DNA of 64,000 nucleotides from JACMLC01 sp963720235 (GCA_963720235.1 OY970389.1:4340001-4404000), one strand, 5' to 3'; shown: positions 53,345 through 62,225, numbered from the stretch's first letter. Notes: generated by a model not told the origin, from the sequence alone. Made by a program: numbers and translations.

Positions 53345-54526
53345 ATGAGAGAAGCAGTCATTGTCTCAGCCGTGCGTACGGCTGTCGGGAAAGCTCCGAA
53401 GGGAACTTTAAAAGATACGCGGCCAGATGAGATGGGCGCGGCAGTCATCAAGGAAGCCATTTCCAGGGCAGAAGGTTTAGAAGCATCAGAGATAGAAGAT
53501 GTGATTATGGGCTGCGCGATGCCTGAGGCAGAGCAGGGCATGAACGTCACGCGCGCGGCTGCGATTCGCGCAGGCTTGCCTGTCGAAACATCCGCGATGA
53601 CGATTAATCGTTTCTGTTCTTCGGGCCTGCAATCAATCGCGCTCGCGGCTGACCGCATACGCACTGGCGGCGCGGAGGTTGTCATCGCGGGCGGGCTTGA
53701 AACGATGTCCATGATTCCGATGGGCGGCCACATCATTCGCCCGAATCCTTATCTGGTTGAGCACTACCCGGATTTTTACCTGAACATGGGACTCGCGACC
53801 GAGAACGTCGCGCGCAAGTATGAGATTTCGCGCGGAGAGCAGGATGCCTTTGCGCTTCAATCTCATCAACGCGCGCAGCGTGCTCTTGATGAAGATAAAT
53901 TTAAAGACGAAGTAGTCCCGCTCAACGTAACTTTTGAAGAGTTGGACGAGAAGGGCCGCAAGCAGAAGCGCGAGATTGTCTTTGACAAGGACGAAGGCGT
54001 GCGGCGCGATTCCTCCATCGAAGGATTGCAGAAATTGAAGCCAGCGTTTCACATCAAAGGGACAATCACTGCCGGAAACGCTTCGCAGATGTCTGATGGA
54101 GCGGCGGCTGCCGTCGTCATGTCTGACGAACGTGCAAAGCAGCTTAACCTGAGACCGATGGCGCGCTTCGTTGCTTACGCGACAGCCGGATGCCCGCCGG
54201 AAGAGATGGGCATCGGCCCGGTGTTTGCGATACCGAAGGCTTTGAAGATGGCCGGCCTGACTCTGGACCAGATTGATGTTATTGAACTCAACGAAGCTTT
54301 CGCAGCGCAGTCTCTAGCGGTCATCAAAGAGCTTGGGCTTGACCCTGAGAAGGTGAATATCAACGGCGGCGCGATTGCTCTGGGCCACCCGCTTGGGTGC
54401 ACTGGAGCGAAGCTGACTGCGACTATCCTGCGCGAGCTTGAACGCCGCAATGGCCGCTACGGCATGGTCACGATGTGCGTCGGCGGCGGCATGGGCGCAG
54501 CCGGGATTTTTGAACGGATTGCTTAG
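53345..54526 (+). CDS. fadA: Acetyl-CoA C-acyltransferase (thiolase)
   Basis: This is a 393-residue thiolase that cleaves 3-ketoacyl-CoA with CoA in the last step of beta-oxidation. The nucleophile is Cys91 (NRFCSSGLQSIALAA); His348 (ALGHPLGCTGA) and Cys378 (MCVGGGMGAAGIFE) complete the active site. Length and motifs are normal. A GGGG ribosome-site-like run precedes the ATG, 9 bases after the YbaK stop. With the FadN-type enzyme and the acyl-CoA dehydrogenase it gives a full cycle in one operon. A biosynthetic acetoacetyl-CoA thiolase is possible by sequence, but the context favours degradation. Confidence 0.9.
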   Translation: MREAVIVSAVRTAVGKAPKGTLKDTRPDEMGAAVIKEAISRAEGLEASEIEDVIMGCAMPEAEQGMNVTRAAAIRAGLPVETSAMTINRFCSSGLQSIALAADRIRTGGAEVVIAGGLETMSMIPMGGHIIRPNPYLVEHYPDFYLNMGLATENVARKYEISRGEQDAFALQSHQRAQRALDEDKFKDEVVPLNVTFEELDEKGRKQKREIVFDKDEGVRRDSSIEGLQKLKPAFHIKGTITAGNASQMSDGAAAAVVMSDERAKQLNLRPMARFVAYATAGCPPEEMGIGPVFAIPKALKMAGLTLDQIDVIELNEAFAAQSLAVIKELGLDPEKVNINGGAIALGHPLGCTGAKLTATILRELERRNGRYGMVTMCVGGGMGAAGIFERIA

Positions 54527-54529
54527 AAT

Positions 54530-54611
54530 GCCACAGAGACACAGAGACACAGAGAAAAAAAAATAAAAATGATTTTCCCTTTTAATCTCTGTGTCTCTGT
54601 GTCTCTGTGGC
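54530..54611. repeat. Word-repeat hairpin built of CAGAGACA units, 26-bp perfect arms
   Basis: GCCACAGAGACACAGAGACA... (54530-54555) is exactly complementary to 54586-54611. The loop is a 30-base A-rich stretch. It begins 3 bases after the thiolase stop and could attenuate transcription into the acyl-CoA dehydrogenase gene. Confidence 0.9.
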
Positions 54612-54652
54612 AAAATTAAATTGTTATATTCAACCCTGAAAGGAATACGAAT

Positions 54653-56431
54653 ATGTCAGCCGTAGCCGAAGAGAAACAGGCCATCAAAGGCGGAAGTTTT
54701 CTGATTGAAGAGCGGACGCCGGAAGAGATTTTCACGCCGGAGGATTTTACAGAAGAGCATCAGATGATCGGGCAGACGACGCGCGAGTTTTTAGACTCGG
54801 AAGTGCGCCCGCGTCTCGAAGAGCTTGAGAATCACGATTGGAAACTTTCGCGCGAACTGTTAGTCAAGTGCGCGGAGCTTGGCCTTCTGGGCGTCAACAT
54901 TCCCGAAGAATTGGGCGGGCTTGATTTGGACCAGACGAGCGGCGTCATCGTTTCCGAAAACCTGGGACGCGCGGCCTCGTTCGCCGTCACCTTCGGCGCG
55001 CAGACTTCGATTGGCATGCTTCCCATACTCTACTTCGGCAACGAAGAGACGAAGAAAAAATATTTGCCGAAGATTGCTTCGGGCGAGCTTGTCTCTGCCT
55101 ATGCTTTGACGGAAGCGGGTTCGGGTTCTGATGCTCTGGGAGCGAAGGCGACTGCGCGTTTGAGCGAAGACGGCAAGCATTACATCCTGAACGGCGAGAA
55201 GATGTGGATTACCAACGGCGGCTTTGCGGACATCTTCGTCGTCTTTGCCAAAGTTGACGGCGACAAGTTCAGCGGCTTTGTGGTCGAGCGCGGCGAGGGC
55301 GTGACCAACGGCGAAGACGAGCACAAGATGGGCATCAAAGGCTCAAGCACGACTGCGCTGATTCTCTCGGATGCAAAAGTGCCTGTCGAAAATCTTTTGG
55401 GCGAAGTCGGCAAGGGAGCAAAGATTGCTTTTAATATCTTGAACATCGGTCGCTTCAAACTGGGCGCGTCCTGCGCGGGCGGCATGAAGCTGATGATTCA
55501 CGAGGCCGTGCGTTATGCGAACGAGCGTCATCAGTTCGGCAAACCTATTTCCTCATTCGGCGCAATCAAAGCGAAGATTGCGGAGATGGCGATTCGCGCC
55601 TGGGTTGGCGAGGCAATGACGTATCGCACGGTCGGCCTTATCGAATCCGCGATTGGCGACACCAAAGACCCGGAAGCCAAGCTGCGTTCTATCGAAGAGT
55701 ACGCGGCGGAGTGCTCGATTATCAAAGTTGCCCTTTCGGAGTGGTGCGATTTTGTGGCTGATGAGATGGTGCAGATTTTCGGCGGCTATGGTTATTCGGC
55801 AGACTATCCGGCTGAGCGCGCTTACAGAGACTCGCGCATCAATCGCATCTTCGAGGGTACGAATGAAATCAACCGCATGCTCATTCCAGGCATGCTGATG
55901 AAGCGCGCGATGAGCGGACAGCTTGCTCTTCTTCCTGCGGCGCAAGCCTTGATGGACGAAGTGCTCTCGCCTTCTATGCCGAGCTTTGATGAAGACGAAG
56001 CTGTGCTGGCTACGGAGATGAAATTGGCCCAGAACGCGAAGAAGGTCGCTTTGATGACTCTGGGAACTGCGGCGCAGAAATACATGATGGCTCTCGCAGA
56101 CCAGCAGGAAATTCTGATGGGCGTGGCAGACATCATCACGGACGCTTTTGCTATGGAGTCCGCAATTCTGCGCGCACAAAAACTCGCGGCCTCAAAAGGC
56201 GAAGAGGCCGCCGCGCGTTACATAGACATGACGCGCGTCTTCTGTAACGACGCGGTAGAGAGAATTGACGCGCACGCCAAGAACACTTTGGCAGCGATGA
56301 GCGAAGGCGACGAACTGCGCACGATGCTCGCGGCCCTGCGTCGCTTTACCAAACTGACGCCCATGAACACCATCGCCGCACGCCAACGCATCGCGGATGT
56401 GTTGATTAAGGCGAACAGGTACATTTATTAA
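54653..56431 (+). CDS. fadE: Acyl-CoA dehydrogenase (long, FadE/VLCAD-like)
   Basis: This 592-residue flavoenzyme introduces the first double bond in beta-oxidation. The core fold (about residues 35-415) shows YALTEAGSGSDALGAKATARL, the FAD/substrate segment WITNGGFADIFVVFAKV, QIFGGYGYSADYPAERAYRD and the catalytic Glu in RIFEGTNEINRM. An extra C-terminal helical domain of about 170 residues is present, as in Bacillus FadE and mitochondrial VLCAD/ACAD9. This supports long-chain substrates. AAAGGA lies before the ATG. An electron-transfer flavoprotein partner is not in the window. Confidence 0.9.
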   Translation: MSAVAEEKQAIKGGSFLIEERTPEEIFTPEDFTEEHQMIGQTTREFLDSEVRPRLEELENHDWKLSRELLVKCAELGLLGVNIPEELGGLDLDQTSGVIVSENLGRAASFAVTFGAQTSIGMLPILYFGNEETKKKYLPKIASGELVSAYALTEAGSGSDALGAKATARLSEDGKHYILNGEKMWITNGGFADIFVVFAKVDGDKFSGFVVERGEGVTNGEDEHKMGIKGSSTTALILSDAKVPVENLLGEVGKGAKIAFNILNIGRFKLGASCAGGMKLMIHEAVRYANERHQFGKPISSFGAIKAKIAEMAIRAWVGEAMTYRTVGLIESAIGDTKDPEAKLRSIEEYAAECSIIKVALSEWCDFVADEMVQIFGGYGYSADYPAERAYRDSRINRIFEGTNEINRMLIPGMLMKRAMSGQLALLPAAQALMDEVLSPSMPSFDEDEAVLATEMKLAQNAKKVALMTLGTAAQKYMMALADQQEILMGVADIITDAFAMESAILRAQKLAASKGEEAAARYIDMTRVFCNDAVERIDAHAKNTLAAMSEGDELRTMLAALRRFTKLTPMNTIAARQRIADVLIKANRYIY

Positions 56432-56437
56432 TTTGCG

Positions 56438-56530
56438 ATTTTAGATTTGCGATTTTTGATTGGAAGCGGACTAAAGAATTATTTTATAAATTTCTTGTCT
56501 TTATCCAATCAAAAATCGCAAATCTAAAAT
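56438..56530. repeat. Word-repeat hairpin built of TTTGCGATTTTAGA units, 26-bp perfect arms
   Basis: The arms 56438-56463 and 56505-56530 are exact reverse complements (ATTTTAGATTTGCGATTTTT plus GATTGG). They fill the gap between fadE and the MBL gene. Similar words (AAATCGCAAATC) form the repeat at 61571-61645. Confidence 0.9.
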
Positions 56531-56542
56531 CTAAAATCCATC

Positions 56543-57496
56543 ATGCGAATCGTTCCCATCTCAGTTCCCACTCCCTTTTACGTCGGGCCGGTCAACTGCT
56601 ATCTGATTGCGGAAGACCCTGTGACGTTGATTGACACTGGGCCAAAGACCAAAGAGGCTGCGGTAGCTTTGCGTGAAGGATTGCGGCACGCGGGATTTCG
56701 CGTCTCAGACCTGCGGCGCATTGTGCTGACTCATGCGCACGAAGACCATTGCGGCCTTGCGCGCTCTTTGAGGGATGAAGCGAAGGATGCTGAAATTTTA
56801 GTGCACGGTTGGGAGACCGGGCATCGCGTCGGGCGTTTGGAATATGAGGAGCATCGCAGCCTGCTCGTGCGCGCGGGCGTGCCTGATGAAGAGATAGCGC
56901 AGATGCGTCGTATGTATGAAGGCGTGCGCGCGCTGGCAGATGCGCTCGAAGATGATGAGCACAAAGAGTTGCATGACGAGCAGGAGTTGGAATTTACGAC
57001 AGGCTCTCTCAAGGTCGTGCACACGCCTGGACACACGCCCGGCTCCTGTTCTTTTATACGCGAAGCAGACCGCACGGTAATCGCTGGCGATTGCGTCTTA
57101 AAGCGCATCACGCCGAACCCTGTGCTCTCGCCAGACCCTGTTGACCCTTCGAGACGTTTTCGCTCGCTGGCGGAATATCTTGTGAGCCTCGCGCGGATAC
57201 GCTCGCTCGCGCCGACGCTCGTGCATGGCGGGCATGGCGAGGCCGTGACGGATTACGAAGAGCTTTTCAATCGTTACCTGCGCGCGATACGCGAGCGGCA
57301 GGCGGAAGTTATACGGCTTGTGCCGAAATCAGGCGCGACCGCGTGGGATGTGGCGCAGGAGATGTTTCCCGGCGCGGATGATGTGCACAGATTCCTGGCC
57401 GTCTCCGAATCTGTCGCGCATCTTGATTTGGCGCACTCGGAAGGCAAGCTGGCAGTAGAGCTTAGTTCAGACCGCGAAGTTTACAGAAAAGCTTAA
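56543..57496 (+). CDS. Metallo-beta-lactamase-fold hydrolase
   Basis: A 317-residue MBL-fold protein with a two-metal site: HxHxDH in LTHAHEDHCGLA, His in VHTPGHTPGSCSF, Asp in VIAGDCVL and a distal His in LVHGGHGEAV. The C-terminal region (RLVPKSGATAWDVAQEMFPG...) is a winged-helix-like tail as found in the beta-lactamase-like/LACTB2 and glyoxalase-II-like groups. Thioester or phosphoester hydrolysis fits the family. It follows the fad genes in the same direction and may belong to the operon, but a hairpin separates them. Confidence 0.83.
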   Translation: MRIVPISVPTPFYVGPVNCYLIAEDPVTLIDTGPKTKEAAVALREGLRHAGFRVSDLRRIVLTHAHEDHCGLARSLRDEAKDAEILVHGWETGHRVGRLEYEEHRSLLVRAGVPDEEIAQMRRMYEGVRALADALEDDEHKELHDEQELEFTTGSLKVVHTPGHTPGSCSFIREADRTVIAGDCVLKRITPNPVLSPDPVDPSRRFRSLAEYLVSLARIRSLAPTLVHGGHGEAVTDYEELFNRYLRAIRERQAEVIRLVPKSGATAWDVAQEMFPGADDVHRFLAVSESVAHLDLAHSEGKLAVELSSDREVYRKA

Positions 57497-57510
57497 TTTG
57501 AAAAACCCTT

Positions 57511-57613
57511 AACCTTTGCGGTCTTGAGATTTTATTTGTTTGCGCCTTTGCGCGAAACATCAACGAACAGTTCACGCTGGTGGCGCAAAGAAAGACTTAG
57601 ACCGCAAAGGGTT
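57511..57613. repeat. CGCAAAGGCG-containing inverted repeat (copy 7), inverse of copy 6
   Basis: The arms AACCTTTGCGGTCT and AGACCGCAAAGGGTT enclose GCGCCTTTGCGCGAAACATCAACGAACAG and ACGCTGGTGGCG. That loop is the reverse complement of most of the loop at 52215-52314, so one intergenic element has been placed in both orientations with different outer arms. Confidence 0.8.
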
Positions 57614-57739
57614 GGAGCATTATGTTTCTTGAGTTTTGAAATGGCCTCTTAGTGACTTTGTGGTTAATTTTTGGAACTCTTGCTCAAATCCGGCGTGCAA
57701 GGCTGGAAAACCTACTCTCTTTCTGGAGGATTTCTACCT

Positions 57740-58735
57740 ATGAGCTTGAGAAAATTAATGCTTCCGGCATTCGCTCTGTTATTGATTCCATCCGGTATGA
57801 TCAAAGCGCAGCAGGCTCCTGCCAAACCTGCCGCGCCTGATGCTCCGTCCGAGTTCACTTTCTTTTATAACGGCGGCAGTTTTCTAGGCGTGTACGCGGA
57901 AGAGGTCACGCGCGAGAACATGTCGCGCTATAACCTGCGCGAGCCGCGCGGCGTGGTCATCACAAAAGTAGTCGAAGGCAGCCCTGCGGAAAAAGCCGGT
58001 CTCAGAAAAGATGATGTCGTCTTGCGCTTTAACGGCGAAGAGGTGACGAGCGTGCGCAAACTCAATCGCCTGATTGGCGAGGTCGCGCCGGAACATACTG
58101 CGCGACTGACCATCAGCCGCAGTGGAGGCGAACAGGAACTTTCAGTCACGCTTGCCAAGCGCAATGATTACACAACCGCGCTGACAATGCCGCGCGTCGA
58201 AGGCGAGTTGGGCAAAGCTTATGAAGGTCTGTTGGGCAATGCGCCCGGCGGATACACATTCGCGCTCGGCTCAAGCCGTCGCATAGGCGTCGGCACAACC
58301 GCTTTGACCAAACAACTCGCGGAATATTTCTCAGTCTCTGGCGGGCAAGGCGTGCTCATCACCAGCGTCAGGGAAGACAGCCCCGCCGCGAAGGCCGGAC
58401 TCAAAGCTGGCGATGTGATAACAGAAGTTGACGGCGAGCGTATAGAAGATTCGGGTGAACTCTCGCGCGCCATCAATCGCAAGCAGGAAGGCGAAGTCAG
58501 CTTGACGATTGTGCGCGACAAGTCTCAGCGCACGATTCGCGTCACGCCTGAGAAAGCGGATGGCATGCAATACTTCAACAACCCCGACTTTAAGTTTCAA
58601 ACCGCGCCGCGCATAGGCCAACTCAGCATGCCTCGCATCAAAGCCCTGCCCCGCTTGGACAAAATCAAAATGAATCTACCGCGCATCGAAGCCAAACCGC
58701 GCGTCAGAGCTTTAATCGGCACACAACCGCTCTAA
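57740..58735 (+). CDS. Periplasmic protein with two PDZ domains
   Basis: This 331-residue protein starts with a signal peptide (LMLPAFALLLIPSGMIKA) and carries two PDZ domains. The first spans about residues 45-145 (FLGVYAEEVTRENMSRYNLREPRGVVITKVVEGSPAEKAGLRKDDVVLRFNGEEV). The second spans about 175-280 (RIGVGTTALTKQLAEYFSVSGGQGVLITSVREDSPAAKAGLKAGDVI). There is no protease domain, unlike DegP/DegQ, so it is likely an adaptor that binds peptide tails in the periplasm. GGAGGA 9 bases before the ATG at 57740 sets the start. The tail is basic and proline-containing (LPRLDKIKMNLPRIEAKPR). Confidence 0.8.
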   Translation: MSLRKLMLPAFALLLIPSGMIKAQQAPAKPAAPDAPSEFTFFYNGGSFLGVYAEEVTRENMSRYNLREPRGVVITKVVEGSPAEKAGLRKDDVVLRFNGEEVTSVRKLNRLIGEVAPEHTARLTISRSGGEQELSVTLAKRNDYTTALTMPRVEGELGKAYEGLLGNAPGGYTFALGSSRRIGVGTTALTKQLAEYFSVSGGQGVLITSVREDSPAAKAGLKAGDVITEVDGERIEDSGELSRAINRKQEGEVSLTIVRDKSQRTIRVTPEKADGMQYFNNPDFKFQTAPRIGQLSMPRIKALPRLDKIKMNLPRIEAKPRVRALIGTQPL

Positions 58736-58750
58736 AGAAACTAAAAAGGT

Positions 58751-58804
58751 AAAAGCAAAAGCGAATGATGAAGAGCATGCTCTTCATCATTCGCTTTTGC
58801 TTTT
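58751..58804. repeat. Perfect 54-bp palindrome, word-repeat type
   Basis: Two 27-base arms meet at GAGCATGCTC without a loop; the outer words are AAAAGCAAAAGCG. It follows the PDZ gene in the 342-base gap between convergent genes and is a strong candidate for a two-way terminator. Confidence 0.9.
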
Positions 58805-58840
58805 AACATGAGTTCGATATAAGAATTTATTAGTTTTCTT

Positions 58841-59021
58841 AGCCCCGTGAGGGGCGACATATCTTAGCCCACGACGCCAGTCGTGGGTCAAGCAGCCAAG
58901 ATAAAGATAAAGCCCTGTAGGGGCGACATAATATGCCGCCCCTACGGGGCTCGGTTCGTGTGTGGCACGACTGTCCCAGCACTAACGTGCTGGGCTAAGA
59001 TATGCCGCCCCTCACGGGGCT
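58841..59021. repeat. AGCCCCG...GGGGCT palindromic intergenic element (copy 2)
   Basis: AGCCCCGTGAGGGGCGACAT at the left and the inverted words CTAAGATATGCCGCCCC...ACGGGGCT at the right match copy 1 (37651-37836) in order and content. Internal pairs such as CCCACGACGCCAGTCGTGGG form smaller hairpins. It fills the rest of the gap between convergent genes. Confidence 0.85.
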
Positions 59022-59077
59022 GCCTTGCTGTATTCACTCCTGCTAATGTCGAACTGACTTTTTTTACTTTTACCTTT

Positions 59078-60937
59078 TTACTTCTGCTGCGTGAGTCTGG
59101 CTTTGCCTTGCAATGATTCCTGATATGCGCCGCCCTCGACAGGGCCGAGTTTGATTGCGGCCTCGAAGGCTTTGAGGGCTTCCTGTGGGCTGTCAAAAAA
59201 TTCGAGGATGCGGCCCATCGCTGCGTAGGCGCGTTGGACCAGAGCTTTGTCGGCCTCTGTGTCCGCAGCGCGAATGGCATTGCTGTAATGCGTGAGCGCG
59301 CGTTGGAGGCGTTCGCCCTGCACATCTTCATCCGTAGCATCTTCGGCAGAGAGGCTTGCAGCCTGGCCTAGTGCGAAAAAGATGCGCGGCTCTCCCTGAT
59401 ATTCCTGCATCAGTGTGCGCAGCCGCGTCTCTGCCTCTGCATAATTTTTCACGCGCAACAAATCGTCTACAGCAGACAGGCTTTTTATCAAAGCATTGCG
59501 CCGCGCCGCCTCCGGGCTTTCCGCCTCATCCGCGCCAGCCGCGCGTTGCGCCGCACGCAGCCTGCGCGCTTCAATGGCACGCTTACGCGCCTCTGCATTC
59601 TCCGCCAGCCTGCGACCTTCGCGCGCAGCATCGAATGAACTAATCATGTCTGCGAAAAAGTTTGTGATGTCGAAGCCGGAAGTCTCTATGCCTTTGAGTT
59701 GTTCCGCGAAGTAGAAAGAGAGCACAGCGCTGCGCTCGTAAGCTTCTGCAAGCTGCGCGGCGGATTCGTCCGCGAGGGCTGCTGTCTGCGCCTTCAACTC
59801 GTTGGCGATTGCCTCACGCGCAGTCTTATCGGTCGTCGCGTCTATCCTGCGCCGCGCTTCACGCGAGAGGTCGTTGAGCCGCGCTGTCTGGTCCATGCGG
59901 ACTTCTGTGGCTGCGACCAGCGAGCGCGCGACGGCCAGAAAAACGTCCGGCGAGGATTCGCTTTTGGTGGCGGCTGCTTGTTCGTCAAGCAGAGTCTTAA
60001 GCTGCACGCGTCGCGCGGCGATGTCGCGGCTATAGCGCAGGATGATTGGGTCTATCACATATTGCACATAGGCGCGGCGCAGTTCTGATGATGAAGGATT
60101 GGTGTCGAACGGGACTATCACATAATAGTCGTCTGCAATCACGCGAAAATTTATCGTGCCGGGAACGGCGAGCAAATCAGGCACAATGAAGAAACGACGC
60201 TCGCGCTCTTTGATTGAATAAGCCTTCGGCGGGTTCTTTTTATCGCCCGGAGTTCCGGGACTTCTAACAGGGATGCGCTCGATAGAGGTTGTCGCGGGCC
60301 GCGTGTGCAGATAGGCCAGCACGCTTCGCACCATCTCGATTGTAGCGGGGCGCAGGCGGTCTCCCTCTGCCTGATACTTTCTCAAATATTCCGGCAGCCG
60401 TTCGTCAATCCCAGACTTGCGATAAAACTCGCGCACGAGCGGGGCAAAGTCCAGAACTTCTAACAAGCCCGCAGGCAAATCGTCCGTCCGCGCGGGCGCT
60501 TCAAAGTTCGGCGCAGGCCCAAGAGCATAAGCCAGAGAAACATAACGCGCGGCCTGTTCGGCGGGCTTGGCGTTTGCAAGCTGGCGATTGTTGCGCTCAA
60601 AGAAAGTGCGCATACGCCCTCTTAAATCATCATCAAGGTCTTCCTGTTCGCGTCTCACCTGCGCGCGAAAAGGCGACGGCTCCTGGCCCTTCGGTGTCGG
60701 GTCAAATCCTGCGGCATCAAGCGCAGCCATCACTACCACAAGCCTTGCATCCGGCTGAATACGCACGCCTGATTCTGTGAGGTCAAATCCTGTCTGTGTG
60801 CGCGTCTGCGCAGCAGAGCCGGAAGCGGAAGTCGCTGTGCGCGGCGTCGGCTGTGTAGTGGCCGCAGGCTGCTGTGCCTGCGTTGCGCTCAGGGAAAACG
60901 CAAATAAAAAGAAGATAACGAAAAGCTTTATTTTCAT
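59078..60937 (-). CDS. Secreted protein of unknown function with C-terminal TPR-like repeats
   Basis: This 619-residue protein has a signal peptide (LFVIFFLFAFSLSATQA) and a Gln/Pro/Thr/Ala-rich linker. A middle domain follows that I cannot name (ESGVRIQPDARLVVVMAALDAAGFDP; ERRFFIVPDLLAVPGTINFRVIADDYYVIVPF). A long alanine- and arginine-rich helical segment (about residues 330-480) and TPR-like repeats (NYAEAETRLRTLMQEYQGEPRIFFALGQAA; EALKAFEAAIKLGP) end the chain. Localisation to the periplasm is likely. It stands alone, convergent with the PDZ gene. Nothing indicates an enzymatic function. Confidence 0.75.
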   Translation of the reverse strand: MKIKLFVIFFLFAFSLSATQAQQPAATTQPTPRTATSASGSAAQTRTQTGFDLTESGVRIQPDARLVVVMAALDAAGFDPTPKGQEPSPFRAQVRREQEDLDDDLRGRMRTFFERNNRQLANAKPAEQAARYVSLAYALGPAPNFEAPARTDDLPAGLLEVLDFAPLVREFYRKSGIDERLPEYLRKYQAEGDRLRPATIEMVRSVLAYLHTRPATTSIERIPVRSPGTPGDKKNPPKAYSIKERERRFFIVPDLLAVPGTINFRVIADDYYVIVPFDTNPSSSELRRAYVQYVIDPIILRYSRDIAARRVQLKTLLDEQAAATKSESSPDVFLAVARSLVAATEVRMDQTARLNDLSREARRRIDATTDKTAREAIANELKAQTAALADESAAQLAEAYERSAVLSFYFAEQLKGIETSGFDITNFFADMISSFDAAREGRRLAENAEARKRAIEARRLRAAQRAAGADEAESPEAARRNALIKSLSAVDDLLRVKNYAEAETRLRTLMQEYQGEPRIFFALGQAASLSAEDATDEDVQGERLQRALTHYSNAIRAADTEADKALVQRAYAAMGRILEFFDSPQEALKAFEAAIKLGPVEGGAYQESLQGKARLTQQK

Positions 60938-61127
60938 GATTTATTTCGCTGAAATTGTAGAGATGCTTTGAACCGTTTGACGGATGCCAGAGAGCTTTTT
61001 GGAAGAGTGTGGAAGAGCAGCTTGCAGAAAAACAAGAGACGCCGTAAAGCTTCTGGCGCATCGGTCAATGGCGCGAGGGACGGCCCTTTGAGGCGCGGCA
61101 CAAATATCTCTGGACAGTGATAAGCAA

Positions 61128-61178
61128 CGAGTGACAGGCCACAAGTTCAGAAAACTTGTTCAACGCCTGTCACTCGTC
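61128..61178. repeat. Inverted repeat with CGAGTGACAGGC arms
   Basis: CGAGTGACAGGC faces GCCTGTCACTCG around an inner ACAAGTT...AACTTGT stem. It lies about 20 bases beyond the 3' end of the STAS gene (minus strand). The placement suits a terminator, though no T-run is present. Confidence 0.75.
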
Positions 61179-61197
61179 AGGAAGTCACACGTCAGTT

Positions 61198-61545
61198 CTA
61201 TTTGTAGCTGTTGAGCGCCTCTGCTTCGCTCTCGTAAACATCGAAGACCGTCAGGAGCTTGGTGATTGCCAGCAGGTCTTGGAGCTTTTGCGTGAGGTTG
61301 AGAAGCTTGAGCTGCCCGCCCTCTTTGTTGATTGCCGTAAAGCTTGAGACAAGCTCGCCGATGCCGCTCGAATCAATGTAGCCGACGCCTGCGAGGTTTA
61401 AGAGAATCTTCTTCTTGCCTTCTTCGAGCAGGCGGCGAATCGCGCCGCGCAGGGCGACAGAGCCTTCGCCAATCGTCACCTTGCCGTCCATGTCGAGCAC
61501 GGTCACATCTCCTGCCTGTCGCTCTTTGATATCAAGTTCAGCCAT
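61198..61545 (-). CDS. STAS-domain anti-sigma factor antagonist
   Basis: This 115-residue SpoIIAA/RsbV-like protein has the pattern MAELDIKERQAGDVTVLDMDGKVTIGEGSVALRGAI, with the phosphorylation site in VGYIDSSGIGELVSS. In partner switching the unphosphorylated form binds the RsbW-type kinase and frees a sigma factor or another target. AGGAG 10 bases upstream sets the ATG at 61545. It lies downstream of the RsbW-type gene on the same strand, so the two are a functional pair. Confidence 0.92.
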   Translation of the reverse strand: MAELDIKERQAGDVTVLDMDGKVTIGEGSVALRGAIRRLLEEGKKKILLNLAGVGYIDSSGIGELVSSFTAINKEGGQLKLLNLTQKLQDLLAITKLLTVFDVYESEAEALNSYK

Positions 61546-61570
61546 AACGGGAAATCTCCTCAGGGAAGTT

Positions 61571-61645
61571 GCGATTCCAGATTTTTGATTTGCGACCTGA
61601 ATATGCCACATAAAATCGCAAATCTAAAATCTAAAATCTAAAATT
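61571..61645. repeat. Word-repeat hairpin of ATTTGCGA / TCGCAAAT words
   Basis: GATTTTTGATTTGCGA and ATCGCAAATCTAAAATC words face each other across a 20-base loop between the RsbW-type and STAS genes. The words match those of the hairpin at 56438-56530. Confidence 0.7.
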
Positions 61646-61648
61646 GTT

Positions 61649-62092
61649 CTATCTCTTTTTAGTCATACGCACGAGCGTGCCGCCCAACGGATGGCGCGAC
61701 CACTCGACCGTATCCATAAAAGTTCGCATGAAAAAGATGCCGCGCCCGCTTGTCTTCAAAAGGTTCTGCTCTGCGGTCGGGTCTGGCACATCTTGCGGGT
61801 CGAAGCCTTCGCCCATATCTCGCACGCTGATTTCAAACGCTTCCGCCGAAACGCTAAACGTGACTTCGACCGTCTTGGTTTCGTCTTGTAGATTACCGTG
61901 CAGCACTGCATTAGTCACGGCTTCGCGCACCGCCATATCAATGCCAAACATGGCTTCGTCGCCTAGCTCTGCGCGCCTCACGATTTCTGCCGCCGCGCCG
62001 GCTGCGTCAGCAACGGCCTCTATGCGGCTCGGCAATACGAGTTCAGTCGTCTCTTCGGTCACTACTCTGGGCGTGGCCTTTCCATGAGCCAT
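61649..62092 (-). CDS. RsbW-type serine kinase / anti-sigma factor
   Basis: This 147-residue protein has the HATPase_c_2 fold with N-box (AVREAVTNAVLHGN), G1 box (RDMGEGFDPQDVPDP) and G2 box (KTSGRGIFFMRTFMDTV). It should phosphorylate the STAS protein encoded just downstream, and bind a sigma factor or response-regulator-like target. The frame runs to 62155, but the ATG at 62092 (MAHGKATPRVV) gives a normal length; its ribosome site is weak. It resembles the partial gene at the left edge in the segment ending FMD/IMD. Confidence 0.88.
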   Translation of the reverse strand: MAHGKATPRVVTEETTELVLPSRIEAVADAAGAAAEIVRRAELGDEAMFGIDMAVREAVTNAVLHGNLQDETKTVEVTFSVSAEAFEISVRDMGEGFDPQDVPDPTAEQNLLKTSGRGIFFMRTFMDTVEWSRHPLGGTLVRMTKKR

Positions 62093-62225
62093 CCGGCGGG
62101 CCTGGCTGCAAAACGTGATTCGGAAAGCGAACCGGAAGAATAGACGGTGTAACACGCCCGCTCACCGCCTGTCAAGAAGACGCAAGGAGCAGTAGTGATT
62201 CAGGTTCATAAGCGGAAAAAACGTC

